Made by a program: the position numbers and the translations under genes. DNA of 64,000 nucleotides, from assembly GCA_965237785.1 (NCBI GenBank), contig OZ250159.1, positions 3,658,001 to 3,722,000 on the forward strand. Direction: 5' to 3'. Positions within the stretch are counted from its first letter, which is position 1. Every line of letters begins with the position of its first letter. The DNA is from UBA6522 sp965237785. GTDB lineage: Bacteria > Pseudomonadota > Gammaproteobacteria > Steroidobacterales > Rariloculaceae. This document shows, in pieces, positions 25,374 to 33,694 of the stretch. The notes under the pieces are model-generated. The model was not told the DNA's origin. It did not search any database and was given only the letters and a program-made list of their open reading frames with translations.

Positions 25374-26264
25374 TTATCGGGACCGTTGGACGATGTAGTC
25401 GGCGATCCAGCGCAAACCGGCGGCGCGATGGCCGAGGCTTTGCAGTGCGTTCGTGGCGGTGGCATAGAGGTCGTTGGCGCGCCGGCGGGCGCCGTTGACG
25501 CCGAGGATGGCGGGGTAGGTGGCCTTTTCGTTCCTGGCATCCGAGCCGGCGCTCTTGCCGAGGGTGTCGGTGTCCTGTTCGACCTCCAGCAGATCGTCGC
25601 GGATCTGAAACACCAGCCCGATGCGGGAGGCGAACGCGTCCAGAGCACGGATCGTCTGCGGCGGTGCGTCGGCGAGTTCGCTGGGCATCATGATGGCGGC
25701 GCGGATGAGTGCGCCGGTCTTGCGCCGGTGGATGTTGGCGAGGCCGGCTTCGTCCAGCTGCCGGCCCTCGGCCTGCAGATCCAGCACCTGCCCGCCGACC
25801 ATGCCCGCGGGCCCCGCGGCCCGGGCCAGCCAGCCGACCGCGCCGGCGCACGCGGGCGCGCCCTCGCACAGCACCTCAAAGGCCATCGCCTGCAGCGCGT
25901 CGCCGGCGAGAATGGCCAGCGGCTCGCCGAACTGCCGGTGGGTGGCGGGGCGGCCCCGGCGCAGGTCGTCATCGTCCATGGCGGGCAGGTCATCGTGGAT
26001 GAGCGAATACGCGTGCAGCAACTCCACCGACGCCGCCAGGGCATCGACCCGCTCGGCGGGCAGCTCGAATAGCTCCGCGCTGGCGTAACAGAGCAGCGGA
26101 CGGATGCGCTTGCCCGGCGCCAGGACGGCGTAGCGCATGGCCTCGGCGAGCGGCTCGGGCACGCCGTCATCGCGCGAGAGGAGGCGCTGCAAGCGCGTGT
26201 CGACGCGGTTGCGGTAGGGCTCGGCGCGCTGAGCGAATCCTTGTTCGGGGGCGTGTGCTACCAT
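25374..26264 (-). CDS. ispA: Farnesyl diphosphate synthase (short-chain polyprenyl synthase)
   Basis: 296-residue prenyltransferase condensing IPP with DMAPP and GPP to give FPP. The first aspartate-rich motif is DDLPAMDDDDLRRG and the second is IRDDLLEVEQDTDTLGKS. GKRIRPLL near residue 50 is also typical. Length matches IspA. It is divergent, with 41 bases between starts, from a squalene/phytoene synthase-type gene that would use FPP. Confidence 0.95.
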   Translation of the reverse strand: MVAHAPEQGFAQRAEPYRNRVDTRLQRLLSRDDGVPEPLAEAMRYAVLAPGKRIRPLLCYASAELFELPAERVDALAASVELLHAYSLIHDDLPAMDDDDLRRGRPATHRQFGEPLAILAGDALQAMAFEVLCEGAPACAGAVGWLARAAGPAGMVGGQVLDLQAEGRQLDEAGLANIHRRKTGALIRAAIMMPSELADAPPQTIRALDAFASRIGLVFQIRDDLLEVEQDTDTLGKSAGSDARNEKATYPAILGVNGARRRANDLYATATNALQSLGHRAAGLRWIADYIVQRSR

Positions 26265-26305
26265 CGTCGATCATCCTAACACCGCACGGGTGTGCCGGAT
26301 TTGAG

Positions 26306-27415
26306 ATGTCGGTCCCGTCAACCCCCAGCCAGGCCGTTACCGCTGCCCGCAGCGACCTCGCCTATCAGGCAAATATCCTTCCGGGCGTTTCGCGTACGTT
26401 CGCATTGACGATTCCGGTTCTGCCGGATCGCTTGGCGGAGGTTGTGACGAATGCTTATTTGCTGTGTCGCATCGCCGATACGATCGAGGATGACACAGCG
26501 CTCGGCAACCAGCAGAAGACCGAGTTTCATCGGCGGTTCCTGTCCGTGATCGAGGGTCGCGAGGACGCCGAGGCATTCGCGGCAACGCTTGCGCCGCTGT
26601 TATCGGCGCAAGCGTTGCTGGACGAACGCAACCTGGTACGCAACGCCGCCAGTATCGTGCGATTGACGCATGGATTCTCGGAAAAGGAACGGGACGCGCT
26701 GACACGCTGCCTCACCATCATGTGTTCGGGAATGCCGAGGTTCCAGCGAAACAGGAGCCTTAGAGGGTTGCGGGACCTGAAGGAACTGGGGGCGTATTGT
26801 TACGTGGTCGCCGGCGTGGTGGGCGAGATGCTGACGGACCTGTTTTGCGCTCATTGCCCGGAACTGGTGAAGAAGCGGGGGGAACTGAAGCAGTTGGCCG
26901 TTTCATTCGGTCAGGGCCTGCAGATGACGAATATTCTGAAGGATGTCTGGGAGGACCGGCGCGGTGGAACGTGCTGGCTGCCCCGGTCGATGTTTGCCGA
27001 CTGCCGGTTAAAGCTTGAGCATCTCGATCAATTTCACGGCACTCGGAACTTTCAGGCCGGTATGAACTCGCTGATCGCGGTCACCCACCGGCACTTGCAG
27101 AACGCTCTGGAATTCACGTGCCTGATACCGGCCCGAGAAGCCGGCATGCGCCGGTTCTGCCTGTCGGCGTTGGGGCTGGCGGTGATGACCTTGCAGAAGC
27201 TGTATCAAAATCCGCATTTCACTTCCGGGGAACAGGTCAAGGTGTCCAGGCACACCGTCCGGGCGACCATCCTGGCTACGAATCTTTTGCTGTCGAGCAA
27301 CCGTGGTTTGCGTTGGTTGTTCAGGAGGGCCGCGAGCGGTTTGCCGCTATGGCGAGCGGATACGGCGACCTGGATGCGCATGGTGGGAAGGGGGATCCAT
27401 TTGGGCGCGTCCTAG
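26306..27415 (+). CDS. Squalene/phytoene synthase family protein, probably squalene synthase
   Basis: 369 residues. The two aspartate motifs of head-to-head prenyl synthases are present (DTIEDD near residue 60, NILKDVWEDR near 215), with SRTFALTIPVLP near the start and YCYVVAGVVGEMLTDLF, which is more like squalene synthase than HpnC/HpnD. The likely substrate is two FPP. The ATG at 26306 is used; the region before it lies in the ispA leader. No hopanoid or sterol genes are visible nearby, so the end product is open. Confidence 0.85.
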   Translation: MSVPSTPSQAVTAARSDLAYQANILPGVSRTFALTIPVLPDRLAEVVTNAYLLCRIADTIEDDTALGNQQKTEFHRRFLSVIEGREDAEAFAATLAPLLSAQALLDERNLVRNAASIVRLTHGFSEKERDALTRCLTIMCSGMPRFQRNRSLRGLRDLKELGAYCYVVAGVVGEMLTDLFCAHCPELVKKRGELKQLAVSFGQGLQMTNILKDVWEDRRGGTCWLPRSMFADCRLKLEHLDQFHGTRNFQAGMNSLIAVTHRHLQNALEFTCLIPAREAGMRRFCLSALGLAVMTLQKLYQNPHFTSGEQVKVSRHTVRATILATNLLLSSNRGLRWLFRRAASGLPLWRADTATWMRMVGRGIHLGAS

Positions 27416-27592
27416 GAACAGCCTTCCAATCTTAATGGCAACCAGCCCAACTCTAGCGTCGCGAATAGTGAATTATCTCGACGGGACTTCGTGGTGCTCA
27501 TGGGAACCGGTTGGAAGACAACATGAATTTCGTTCAAGTTGGCGGGCTCCAACGAGAGTTGGGGCCCGATCTTGCGTCTGGAGGAGGAAATT

Positions 27593-28843
27593 ATGCGTAA
27601 CTTAATCGTTGGATCGCTTTCGCTCGTATTCTTTGGGAGTAGCTTCGCTCAGGATTCGATCCCGGGCGCGGGGTTCGCGGCAATTCCCGGCCAGAAAGGT
27701 GGGCAGGACGTGTTCGGTGCCTACGATGTGGTGGAGGGGTGGCCCCGGAACACCTCGACGCTACCGGGTCACCAGGACTGGACATGGGGCGCAGGGCAGG
27801 GTGTCTTCGCCGAGAGCCCGGATCGGGTCTTCGTCCTGGTCCGCGGGGAGTTGCCCAACATCGAGCGACCCGAACCCAGGCTGCGGCCGGAAATTGGGCC
27901 GAGCATTGCCTTTCCGATCAACCGAGTTCCATGGCGCGACGCAACGAGCGCGAGCCTGCCCGCGGCGCTGGATGGCCCGACCCGCCCGCAAACGAGCGTT
28001 CGCGGTGAGCTCGGGGTGGACGTCCGCTGGGAACATTGCATTCTGGTTTTCAATCGGGCGGGGGAACTCATCGAGTCGTGGACTCAGTGGGACGAGATGC
28101 TCCGCCGGCCGCATGCCATTTACATCAGCCCCTACGATCCCGAGAAGCATGTCTGGATTGTAGATGACTATCGCCATGCGATTTTCAAGTTTACGAACGA
28201 TGGCACGGAACTGGTGCAAACGCTCGGTGTGCCAAACGAGTCCGGCGATGACGAAAACCACTTCTTCCGGCCTACATTCATGGCCTGGAACACCGATGGC
28301 AGCTTCTACGTGGCGGATGGCTATGCAAACACGCGCGCGGTTCGTTTTGACGCGGACGGAAACTACATGATGGAGTGGGGTCAGAGGGGTAACCCCCCTA
28401 ATGAAACACGTCCGGGCTATTTTAATAACGTCCACGGCATCGCCGTCGATCCCGCCACCAACCGAGTATTCGTAAATGACCGGAACAATCATCGCATTCA
28501 GGTGTTTACGGAGGATGGGGAGTTCCTCGACGACTGGATCGTCGGTAAGGACCCATCGAATATCCACCTGATCATCATCGATTCGAGCCGCAATCTCTGG
28601 GCCTATGATCGGGGGACGCACAAGGTCCTGAAGTACGACCTGGACGGTAACTTCCTCTATCAGTTCGGTACGTTTGGGGACTTCCCCGGCGGGTTCTGGG
28701 GCGTGCATGGCATGGCCGTGGACCAGGAAGGAAACTTCTATGTGGCCGAGGTGGATAATGGTGGGGCGCAGAAATTCGTGCCGCGCCCGGGGGCGAGTCC
28801 GGACTTCCTGGTGGGAACGCCGGTGTACTCAGCCTGGGAATGA
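27593..28843 (+). CDS. Secreted NHL-repeat six-bladed propeller protein
   Basis: 416 residues with a clean signal peptide (LIVGSLSLVFFGSSFAQ) and at least five NHL-type blades (HVWIVDDYRHAIFKFTNDG, SFYVADGYANTRAVRFDADG, RVFVNDRNNHRIQVFTEDG, LWAYDRGTHKVLKYDLDG, NFYVAEVDNGGAQKFVPR). The arrangement recalls peptidyl-alpha-hydroxyglycine amidating lyase-type propellers, but a catalytic role cannot be asserted. GAGGAGG five bases before the ATG fixes the start. Confidence 0.8.
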   Translation: MRNLIVGSLSLVFFGSSFAQDSIPGAGFAAIPGQKGGQDVFGAYDVVEGWPRNTSTLPGHQDWTWGAGQGVFAESPDRVFVLVRGELPNIERPEPRLRPEIGPSIAFPINRVPWRDATSASLPAALDGPTRPQTSVRGELGVDVRWEHCILVFNRAGELIESWTQWDEMLRRPHAIYISPYDPEKHVWIVDDYRHAIFKFTNDGTELVQTLGVPNESGDDENHFFRPTFMAWNTDGSFYVADGYANTRAVRFDADGNYMMEWGQRGNPPNETRPGYFNNVHGIAVDPATNRVFVNDRNNHRIQVFTEDGEFLDDWIVGKDPSNIHLIIIDSSRNLWAYDRGTHKVLKYDLDGNFLYQFGTFGDFPGGFWGVHGMAVDQEGNFYVAEVDNGGAQKFVPRPGASPDFLVGTPVYSAWE

Positions 28844-29140
28844 ACCAGTGTGACGACGGTGACAACGCGGCGCGCTCTGGGTGCTGGAGGATGGGCGCGG
28901 CGGTTCGGCGCATCGGCGCAACGCCAAGGGCGAAGACCTACGAGAGCCAAGCGGGCTGAGCCAGTGATGACGGTCACGGCAGCAACCACTACAGACTATC
29001 TGCGGGACATGGAGAATCGGCGACCTTTGTGTTTGACTGAATTCAGACTGTATTGCGGTCCGATCGACAAGCGAACACGGTCATGAAACTTTCCAGACAG
29101 CCCGCAGATTTCACCAGTCTTCACCGGGAGCGGATCGGTT
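28844..29140. other. Non-coding gap downstream of the NHL gene
   Basis: About 300 bases between the NHL gene and repeat copy K. Only short ORFs without ribosome sites or family likeness are present, and no terminator hairpin with a T-tract was seen. Confidence 0.5.
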
Positions 29141-29170
29141 GCCGCAGTAGAAAATGGGTGAGAAATTCGG
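29141..29170 (+). repeat. Interspersed repeat, copy K
   Basis: Reads GCCGCAGTAGAAAATGGGTG then AGAAATTCGG, a diverged core in which GAAA and TTC flank GGGTGAGA. It touches the yggT stop codon (29172-29174), reversed relative to yggT. Confidence 0.5.
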
Positions 29171-29171
29171 T

Positions 29172-29720
29172 TTAGCTCAGGTAGCCGGGCAGCGGTATGG
29201 CCCTGGATCCCACCTGCAGGAGGATCAGTACCAGTAGAGGGGACAGGTCGAGGCCCGCAATGGACGGCAGAATCCGCCGGACGGGACGCAGTAGCGGTTC
29301 GTTCAGGTCCGCCAACACCGCCGCGATGGGGTGCTGTCTGCTCGGACCGATCCAACTCATGATGACGTAGACGATGATGCTCACCGAATAGAACCACAAC
29401 GTCAGGCTGATGAGGCGGAAGAGGATCAAGGCCGGAAACGGTGCCAGTGGTTCCGAAGACAGGTTGCCGATGGCCATGAGAAACCAGGTAAGTATGGCTT
29501 CCAGCAACACCAATATAGCCAGCGCGGGAATATCTGCGTTCCGCGACGTGGGGATAAATCGCCGCGCAGGTCGTACCAGGGGGTTGGTGATCTGCACGAT
29601 GGCCTGGGTAAATGGGTTGTAGAACTCGGCTTTTGCCCACTGCAAGAGAAATCGCAGCAGAAATGCCAGCAGATACAGGTCGCCCAATGCCTTGACCAGG
29701 TAGAAAAGTGAGCTGCGCAT
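29172..29720 (-). CDS. yggT: YggT family membrane protein
   Basis: 182 residues with two copies of the YGGT domain, each with two hydrophobic helices. Repeat marks are FLLRFLLQWAKAEFYNPFTQ with NPLVRPARRFIP, and VIMSWIGPSRQHPIAAVL with NEPLLRPVRRILP. The role is unclear (linked to osmotic stress or division-associated functions in various bacteria). It neighbours yggS as in other gammaproteobacteria, but proC, normally between them, is missing. Confidence 0.92.
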   Translation of the reverse strand: MRSSLFYLVKALGDLYLLAFLLRFLLQWAKAEFYNPFTQAIVQITNPLVRPARRFIPTSRNADIPALAILVLLEAILTWFLMAIGNLSSEPLAPFPALILFRLISLTLWFYSVSIIVYVIMSWIGPSRQHPIAAVLADLNEPLLRPVRRILPSIAGLDLSPLLVLILLQVGSRAIPLPGYLS

Positions 29721-29813
29721 GAGTCGTGCCTAGAGCGCGGAATGGGCTGAGCGGGTTTTGCGGGAACGGTTCATGAGTCCGGGGCAAAGATAGCACGGCC
29801 CCACGGGATTTCC

Positions 29814-30560
29814 TTATGCGTTGGGGTGCGCGGCCTGACGCGGGCCAAAAATAGCCGTACCGATGCGCACGATGGTGCTGCCTTCGCGCACCGCGGGCTC
29901 CAGATCCGCCGACATCCCCATTGAGAGCGTGTCCATTGGAAAGCCCCGGGAAGTCATCCGGTCGCGCAACCGGCGCAGTTCAGCGAAGAATCGCGCCGAT
30001 TGGTCGGGATGGTCCGGAGCCGGTGGAATGGTCATCAGGCCTCGCAGTTTCAGACGTGGAAATCGATCAATCCCCCGGGCAAGCGCTTCTACCGCGTCGG
30101 CATCGACACCACCCTTGACGCGTTCTCCCGCCTGATTGACCTGGATGCACACTTGCAGCGGTGGCGCTCCGTAAGGCCGCTGATCGTTGAGCCGCCTGGC
30201 AATCCTTACGCGGTCCAGGGAATGGACCCAATGAAAGTGCTCGGCCACCTCTCGGGTCTTGTTGGCCTGTAGCTGCCCAATGAAGTGCCAGACGATGGGT
30301 AGCGTATCCAGCGCCGCGATCTTGACGCGGGCTTCCTGAACGACGTTTTCGCCAAAATGCAGCTGACCGGCCTGAAACGCGGCTTCAACGGCGCTAGTGG
30401 GTTGTTGTTTACTGACGGCCAGGATCAGCGTGTTCTCCGCGTCTCGACCGGCGTCTCGACCGGCGTCTCGGCGGGCCGCTTGAATCCGTTCGCGGACTGC
30501 GGACAAGCGGTTCGCGATGTCGACCGCATTGCACGGGAGGTTTTTCGATTCGCCGCTCAT
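29814..30560 (-). CDS. yggS: PLP homeostasis protein (YggS/PROSC family)
   Basis: 248-residue single-domain alanine racemase-fold protein that binds pyridoxal phosphate. LILAVSKQQP carries the PLP lysine. HFGENVVQEA, WHFIGQLQANKTR, LRGLMTIPP and LSMGMSADLEPAVREGSTIVRIGTAIFG are all typical. Residues 33-41 show a tandem Asp-Ala-Gly-Arg repeat encoded by a 12-bp tandem repeat (about 30440-30470). It is divergent from pilT. Confidence 0.95.
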   Translation of the reverse strand: MSGESKNLPCNAVDIANRLSAVRERIQAARRDAGRDAGRDAENTLILAVSKQQPTSAVEAAFQAGQLHFGENVVQEARVKIAALDTLPIVWHFIGQLQANKTREVAEHFHWVHSLDRVRIARRLNDQRPYGAPPLQVCIQVNQAGERVKGGVDADAVEALARGIDRFPRLKLRGLMTIPPAPDHPDQSARFFAELRRLRDRMTSRGFPMDTLSMGMSADLEPAVREGSTIVRIGTAIFGPRQAAHPNA

Positions 30561-30634
30561 CGCACCATGCCGAGTCTGCTACCGACGGCCCGCCGCGGCA
30601 AGCTCAAAAGTCAGCCGCCGAGGAAATCGGGCGA

Positions 30635-31642
30635 TTGCTCGCCTACGCGGTCGAGCATGACGCTTCTGACCTGCATCTTTCGGCGGGGCTCGCACCGCGG
30701 ATTCGAGTCCACGGCGACGTCAGGGAAACCGAGTTGGCGCCGCTGCCGAATACGCGCGTGCGAAGTATGGTCCATGCCATCATGAACGACAAACAGAGGC
30801 AGCATTTCGCGCAGTTTCTGGAAACGGATTTCGCCATCGAAATCTCCGGCCTGGCGCGCTTTCGGGTAAACGCTTTCACTCAGAGGCGCGGTTGCTCAGC
30901 CGTATTCCGAGCGATTCCCGCGACGGTCCCGACGTTGGATGAACTGGCTGCACCCCCCGTCTTCAAAGCGATCGCAACGCAGCCCCGCGGGCTGGTATTG
31001 GTCACCGGTCCCACCGGCTCCGGAAAGTCGACCACCCTGGCCGCCATGGTGGACCACGTCAACTCCAACGCGCCGAGCCATATCGTCACAGTGGAAGATC
31101 CCGTCGAGTTTGTTCACGAGAGCAAAAAGTCGCTGGTTAACCAGCGCGAGGTTCATGAGGATACGCGGGAGTTTGCGGCCGCGCTGAGATCGGCACTACG
31201 TGAGGACCCGGATGTCATACTCATCGGCGAGCTGCGTGACCTGGAAACGATCCGATTGGCACTGACCGCTGCGGAAACGGGACATCTGGTGTTGGCGACG
31301 TTGCACACAAGCTCCGCGGCCAAGACGGTGGATCGCATGGTCGATGTCTTCCCGGGGGCGGAAAAAGCCCTGGTGCGAGGCATGCTCGCCGAGTCGCTGC
31401 GCGCGGTGATCGCGCAGCAACTGCTCCCGCGGTGCGGGGGCGGACGCATCGCTGCCCATGAAGTCATGATCGCGACGCCCGCCATCCGCAATCTCATTCG
31501 CGAGGGAAAGGTGGCGCAAATGTATTCGGCGATTCAGACGGGAAGAGTCCACGGGATGTGGACCCTGGAACAGAATCTTCGGGAGCTGCGCGCAAAGGGA
31601 TTGATCCCGGCCGAGGGGGCAAGCCTGGAAACGCGCGGCTGA
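30635..31642 (+). CDS. pilT: Type IV pilus retraction ATPase PilT
   Basis: 335-residue hexameric ATPase that powers pilus retraction. ASDLHLSAG is at the N-terminus, Walker A GPTGSGKST is at residues 125-133, the Asp box is VTVEDPVEFVH, Walker B is EDPDVILIGELRD, the His box is HLVLATLHTSSA, and the AIRNLIREGK retraction motif is near the C-terminus. A TTG start fits the family N-terminus, with GAGGA about ten bases upstream. No pilU or other pilus genes adjoin it here. Confidence 0.95.
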   Translation: MLAYAVEHDASDLHLSAGLAPRIRVHGDVRETELAPLPNTRVRSMVHAIMNDKQRQHFAQFLETDFAIEISGLARFRVNAFTQRRGCSAVFRAIPATVPTLDELAAPPVFKAIATQPRGLVLVTGPTGSGKSTTLAAMVDHVNSNAPSHIVTVEDPVEFVHESKKSLVNQREVHEDTREFAAALRSALREDPDVILIGELRDLETIRLALTAAETGHLVLATLHTSSAAKTVDRMVDVFPGAEKALVRGMLAESLRAVIAQQLLPRCGGGRIAAHEVMIATPAIRNLIREGKVAQMYSAIQTGRVHGMWTLEQNLRELRAKGLIPAEGASLETRG

Positions 31643-31681
31643 AGGCGGCGGAACGGGCCGAAGCCCGGATGATCCAGCAGG

Positions 31682-32578
31682 TTAACCCGGGTACACTTGG
31701 CGCGCGTCGAAGACCGGTCCGTCCACGCAAACCCGCTTCATGGCGGTTCCGTGCGGCGTGCTCAACTCAATCGTGCAGCCGGCGCATCCTCCCACACCGC
31801 AGGCCATCAACTCCTCGAGCGCCAGTTGACACGGAACGTCGAATTGCCGGGCAAGTTCCGCGGTGGCCTCCAGCATGCCCTCCGGACCGCATCCCACGAG
31901 TTGTACGCGGTCACGTTCGGCGCCGGTGAGCGATTCCAGCTGGGTACGCGCCAGATCGGTGACAAATCCCGGGAAACAGCCGTCGTAGCCGGCGTTGCTG
32001 GCCAGCCGCGACGGTACGCTCCATGACTCCAGCAGTTCGACGCTTCTGGAGGCCGACGGCGGCAGGCCGGCAACAGGGAGTCGGGACTCGCTCAGGGAAA
32101 AGGGGAACGGCACTTCCGATCCCATCAACACCAGGATTTCGAACCTTCGATCCCGCTTCAAATGGTCGGCCAGAAAGACCATGGGCGGAATCCCCACGCC
32201 CCCGCCGATCGCGATTATGAGGGGCTTGGTGAGATCCGGAGTGAAGCCGTTGCCGATCGGTCCAAGCACACTGATGATCTCACCGGCGGTTTTCTGCCCC
32301 AGCAGTTCCAGGCCGCGCCCCACCGGCTTGTAGAGGAACTCAAGCCAACCCCCGGAGGGGTTCGCCCGCATGATGGAGAGGGGGCGGCGCATGGGAATCG
32401 ACAGATCGCAGGTCAAATGGGCGAAGCTGCCGGGTACCGCGCCCGCGGCGCAGGCCGGCGCGGCGACGCGCAGCACGAACTGGTCTGCGGGGAAATGCCG
32501 CTGGGAGATGATCGCGGCATCCTCCAGGTGGATCGTGCCGCGTGTTTCGGAGTGACTCACGACGGGCTGCTCATCCAT
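31682..32578 (-). CDS. PyrK-like FAD/[2Fe-2S] electron-transfer protein
   Basis: 298 residues of the dihydroorotate dehydrogenase electron-transfer family: an FAD domain (RRPLSIM), an NAD-binding region (IIAIGGGVGIPPMVFLADHL, VGCGPEGMLEA) and a C-terminal [2Fe-2S] site (ACGVGGCAGC and a later Cys in MKRVCVDGP). In class 1B enzymes PyrK passes electrons from PyrD to NAD, but no pyrD is present here. It overlaps ruvX by 22 bases, in the spot where Pseudomonas has pyrB and pyrR. The substrate is unknown. Confidence 0.85.
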   Translation of the reverse strand: MDEQPVVSHSETRGTIHLEDAAIISQRHFPADQFVLRVAAPACAAGAVPGSFAHLTCDLSIPMRRPLSIMRANPSGGWLEFLYKPVGRGLELLGQKTAGEIISVLGPIGNGFTPDLTKPLIIAIGGGVGIPPMVFLADHLKRDRRFEILVLMGSEVPFPFSLSESRLPVAGLPPSASRSVELLESWSVPSRLASNAGYDGCFPGFVTDLARTQLESLTGAERDRVQLVGCGPEGMLEATAELARQFDVPCQLALEELMACGVGGCAGCTIELSTPHGTAMKRVCVDGPVFDARQVYPG

Positions 32579-32991
32579 TGCTCCGCGATGACGCAGGCGG
32601 CGCCGCTGTCGACATCGCCCTTTCTTACCTTGCGCTTCATCCGGCCCGATGCTCTCGCCGCTCTCAGCCGGGATTCAGCCGCTCGGGAGGTCAGTTGCTC
32701 GTCGGTTGTCGCTACCGGAAGCCCGTAGCGGCGCTCCAGTGCCGTGGCGAATGCGCGCGCACCCGCGGCGATTTCGCCGGCGCCTGAACTGCTTGGCAGT
32801 CCGACTACCAGGCGGCCCGGGCCCCACTCGTCGACGGCCGTATCGACATCGTCCCACGGCAGTGCTCCCGCCACCTGCAGGACGCCGAGCGGTGTGGCGG
32901 TACCGGTGAGAAGATTACCTGTTGCCATGCCGACGCGCCGCAGGCCAAAGTCGAACGCAAGCACGATGTTGCGGTTGGGCGAGCCAGTCAA
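32557..32991 (-). CDS. ruvX: RuvX/YqgF family Holliday-junction resolvase-like protein
   Basis: 144 residues of RNase H-like fold. LAFDFGLRRVGMATGN holds the first catalytic Asp, LVVGLPSS follows, and ATTDEQLTSRAAESRL carries the conserved Asp-Glu. A C-terminal KGDVDSGAACVIAEQW contributes the last acidic site. Involved in pre-16S rRNA 5'-end maturation. It is cotranscribed with yqgE upstream, a widely conserved pair. Confidence 0.94.
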   Translation of the reverse strand: MTGSPNRNIVLAFDFGLRRVGMATGNLLTGTATPLGVLQVAGALPWDDVDTAVDEWGPGRLVVGLPSSSGAGEIAAGARAFATALERRYGLPVATTDEQLTSRAAESRLRAARASGRMKRKVRKGDVDSGAACVIAEQWMSSPS

Positions 32992-33012
32992 GTCCGGCTG
33001 CCAAGGGTGTAG

Positions 33013-33570
33013 TCAGGCGTGGCCCGCATAGCTCGAAAGCTGGTTGATGTTGATACCGAGAAGCGCCGTTGCCGCGGCCCAACGCTGCTCGAACGGAGTC
33101 TCGAAGATGATTGCCGGGTCGGCGGGCACGCTCAACCAGGCGTTGGTTGAAAGTTCCGCTTCCAGTTGCCCGGGGTCCCAGCCCGCATACCCCAGAGCTA
33201 CCAACGCTGGCCTGGGACCCGCGCCCCGCGCCATGGAGTCAAGAATGTCCTGGGAAACCGTGATCTTGATCCCGGCGTTGGCGGTGTCCAGCGTATTGTC
33301 GTACGGCTCGTCCGCTTGATGAATCACGAATCCCCGGTCGGCCTGTACTGGACCACCGCCCATCACGGGCCGCTCACTCTGGTGTTCGTCGATGATGTCG
33401 AGCGAAAGTTGACGAAAGATTTCCGCGACGCGCATCTTCAAGGGCCGGTTGATGATGATGCCGAGCGCACCTTGTTCGTCGTGCTTGCAGAGATACGTCA
33501 CCGTCCCGCTGAAATTGGGATCCCTCATAGTGGGCATGGCAATCAGGAAATGACTTTGCAGCGTGCTCAT
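33013..33570 (-). CDS. yqgE: YqgE/AlgH family protein
   Basis: 185 residues, DUF179 family. Key segments are LIAMPTMRDPNFSGTVTYLCKHD, GALGIIINRP, VMGGGPVQADRGFVIHQ and ALGYAGWDPGQLEAEL. The ATG at 33570 begins MSTLQSHFLIAMP as expected; eight further residues are possible upstream. Function is unknown despite the AlgH name. It lies between gshB and ruvX, the conserved order. Confidence 0.93.
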   Translation of the reverse strand: MSTLQSHFLIAMPTMRDPNFSGTVTYLCKHDEQGALGIIINRPLKMRVAEIFRQLSLDIIDEHQSERPVMGGGPVQADRGFVIHQADEPYDNTLDTANAGIKITVSQDILDSMARGAGPRPALVALGYAGWDPGQLEAELSTNAWLSVPADPAIIFETPFEQRWAAATALLGININQLSSYAGHA

Positions 33571-33694
33571 GCGAAACCTGCCCGGTGAGAACATCGGGGA
33601 TTATCGCATTCCGGCACCCCGGGTGACCACCGTCGCGACTGGAATTGGGCTGAAGCGGGCGGGACGGGTGTCGCCTGACCTGGAGGCTTCCGGG

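Noticed and set aside
28850..29086. A 78-codon ORF after the NHL gene
   Set aside because: Arg/Thr-rich sequence without a ribosome site or recognisable domain.
33585..33660. GAACATCGGGGATTATCGC upstream of yqgE as another repeat copy
   Set aside because: Partial match to the core only; left out of the family.
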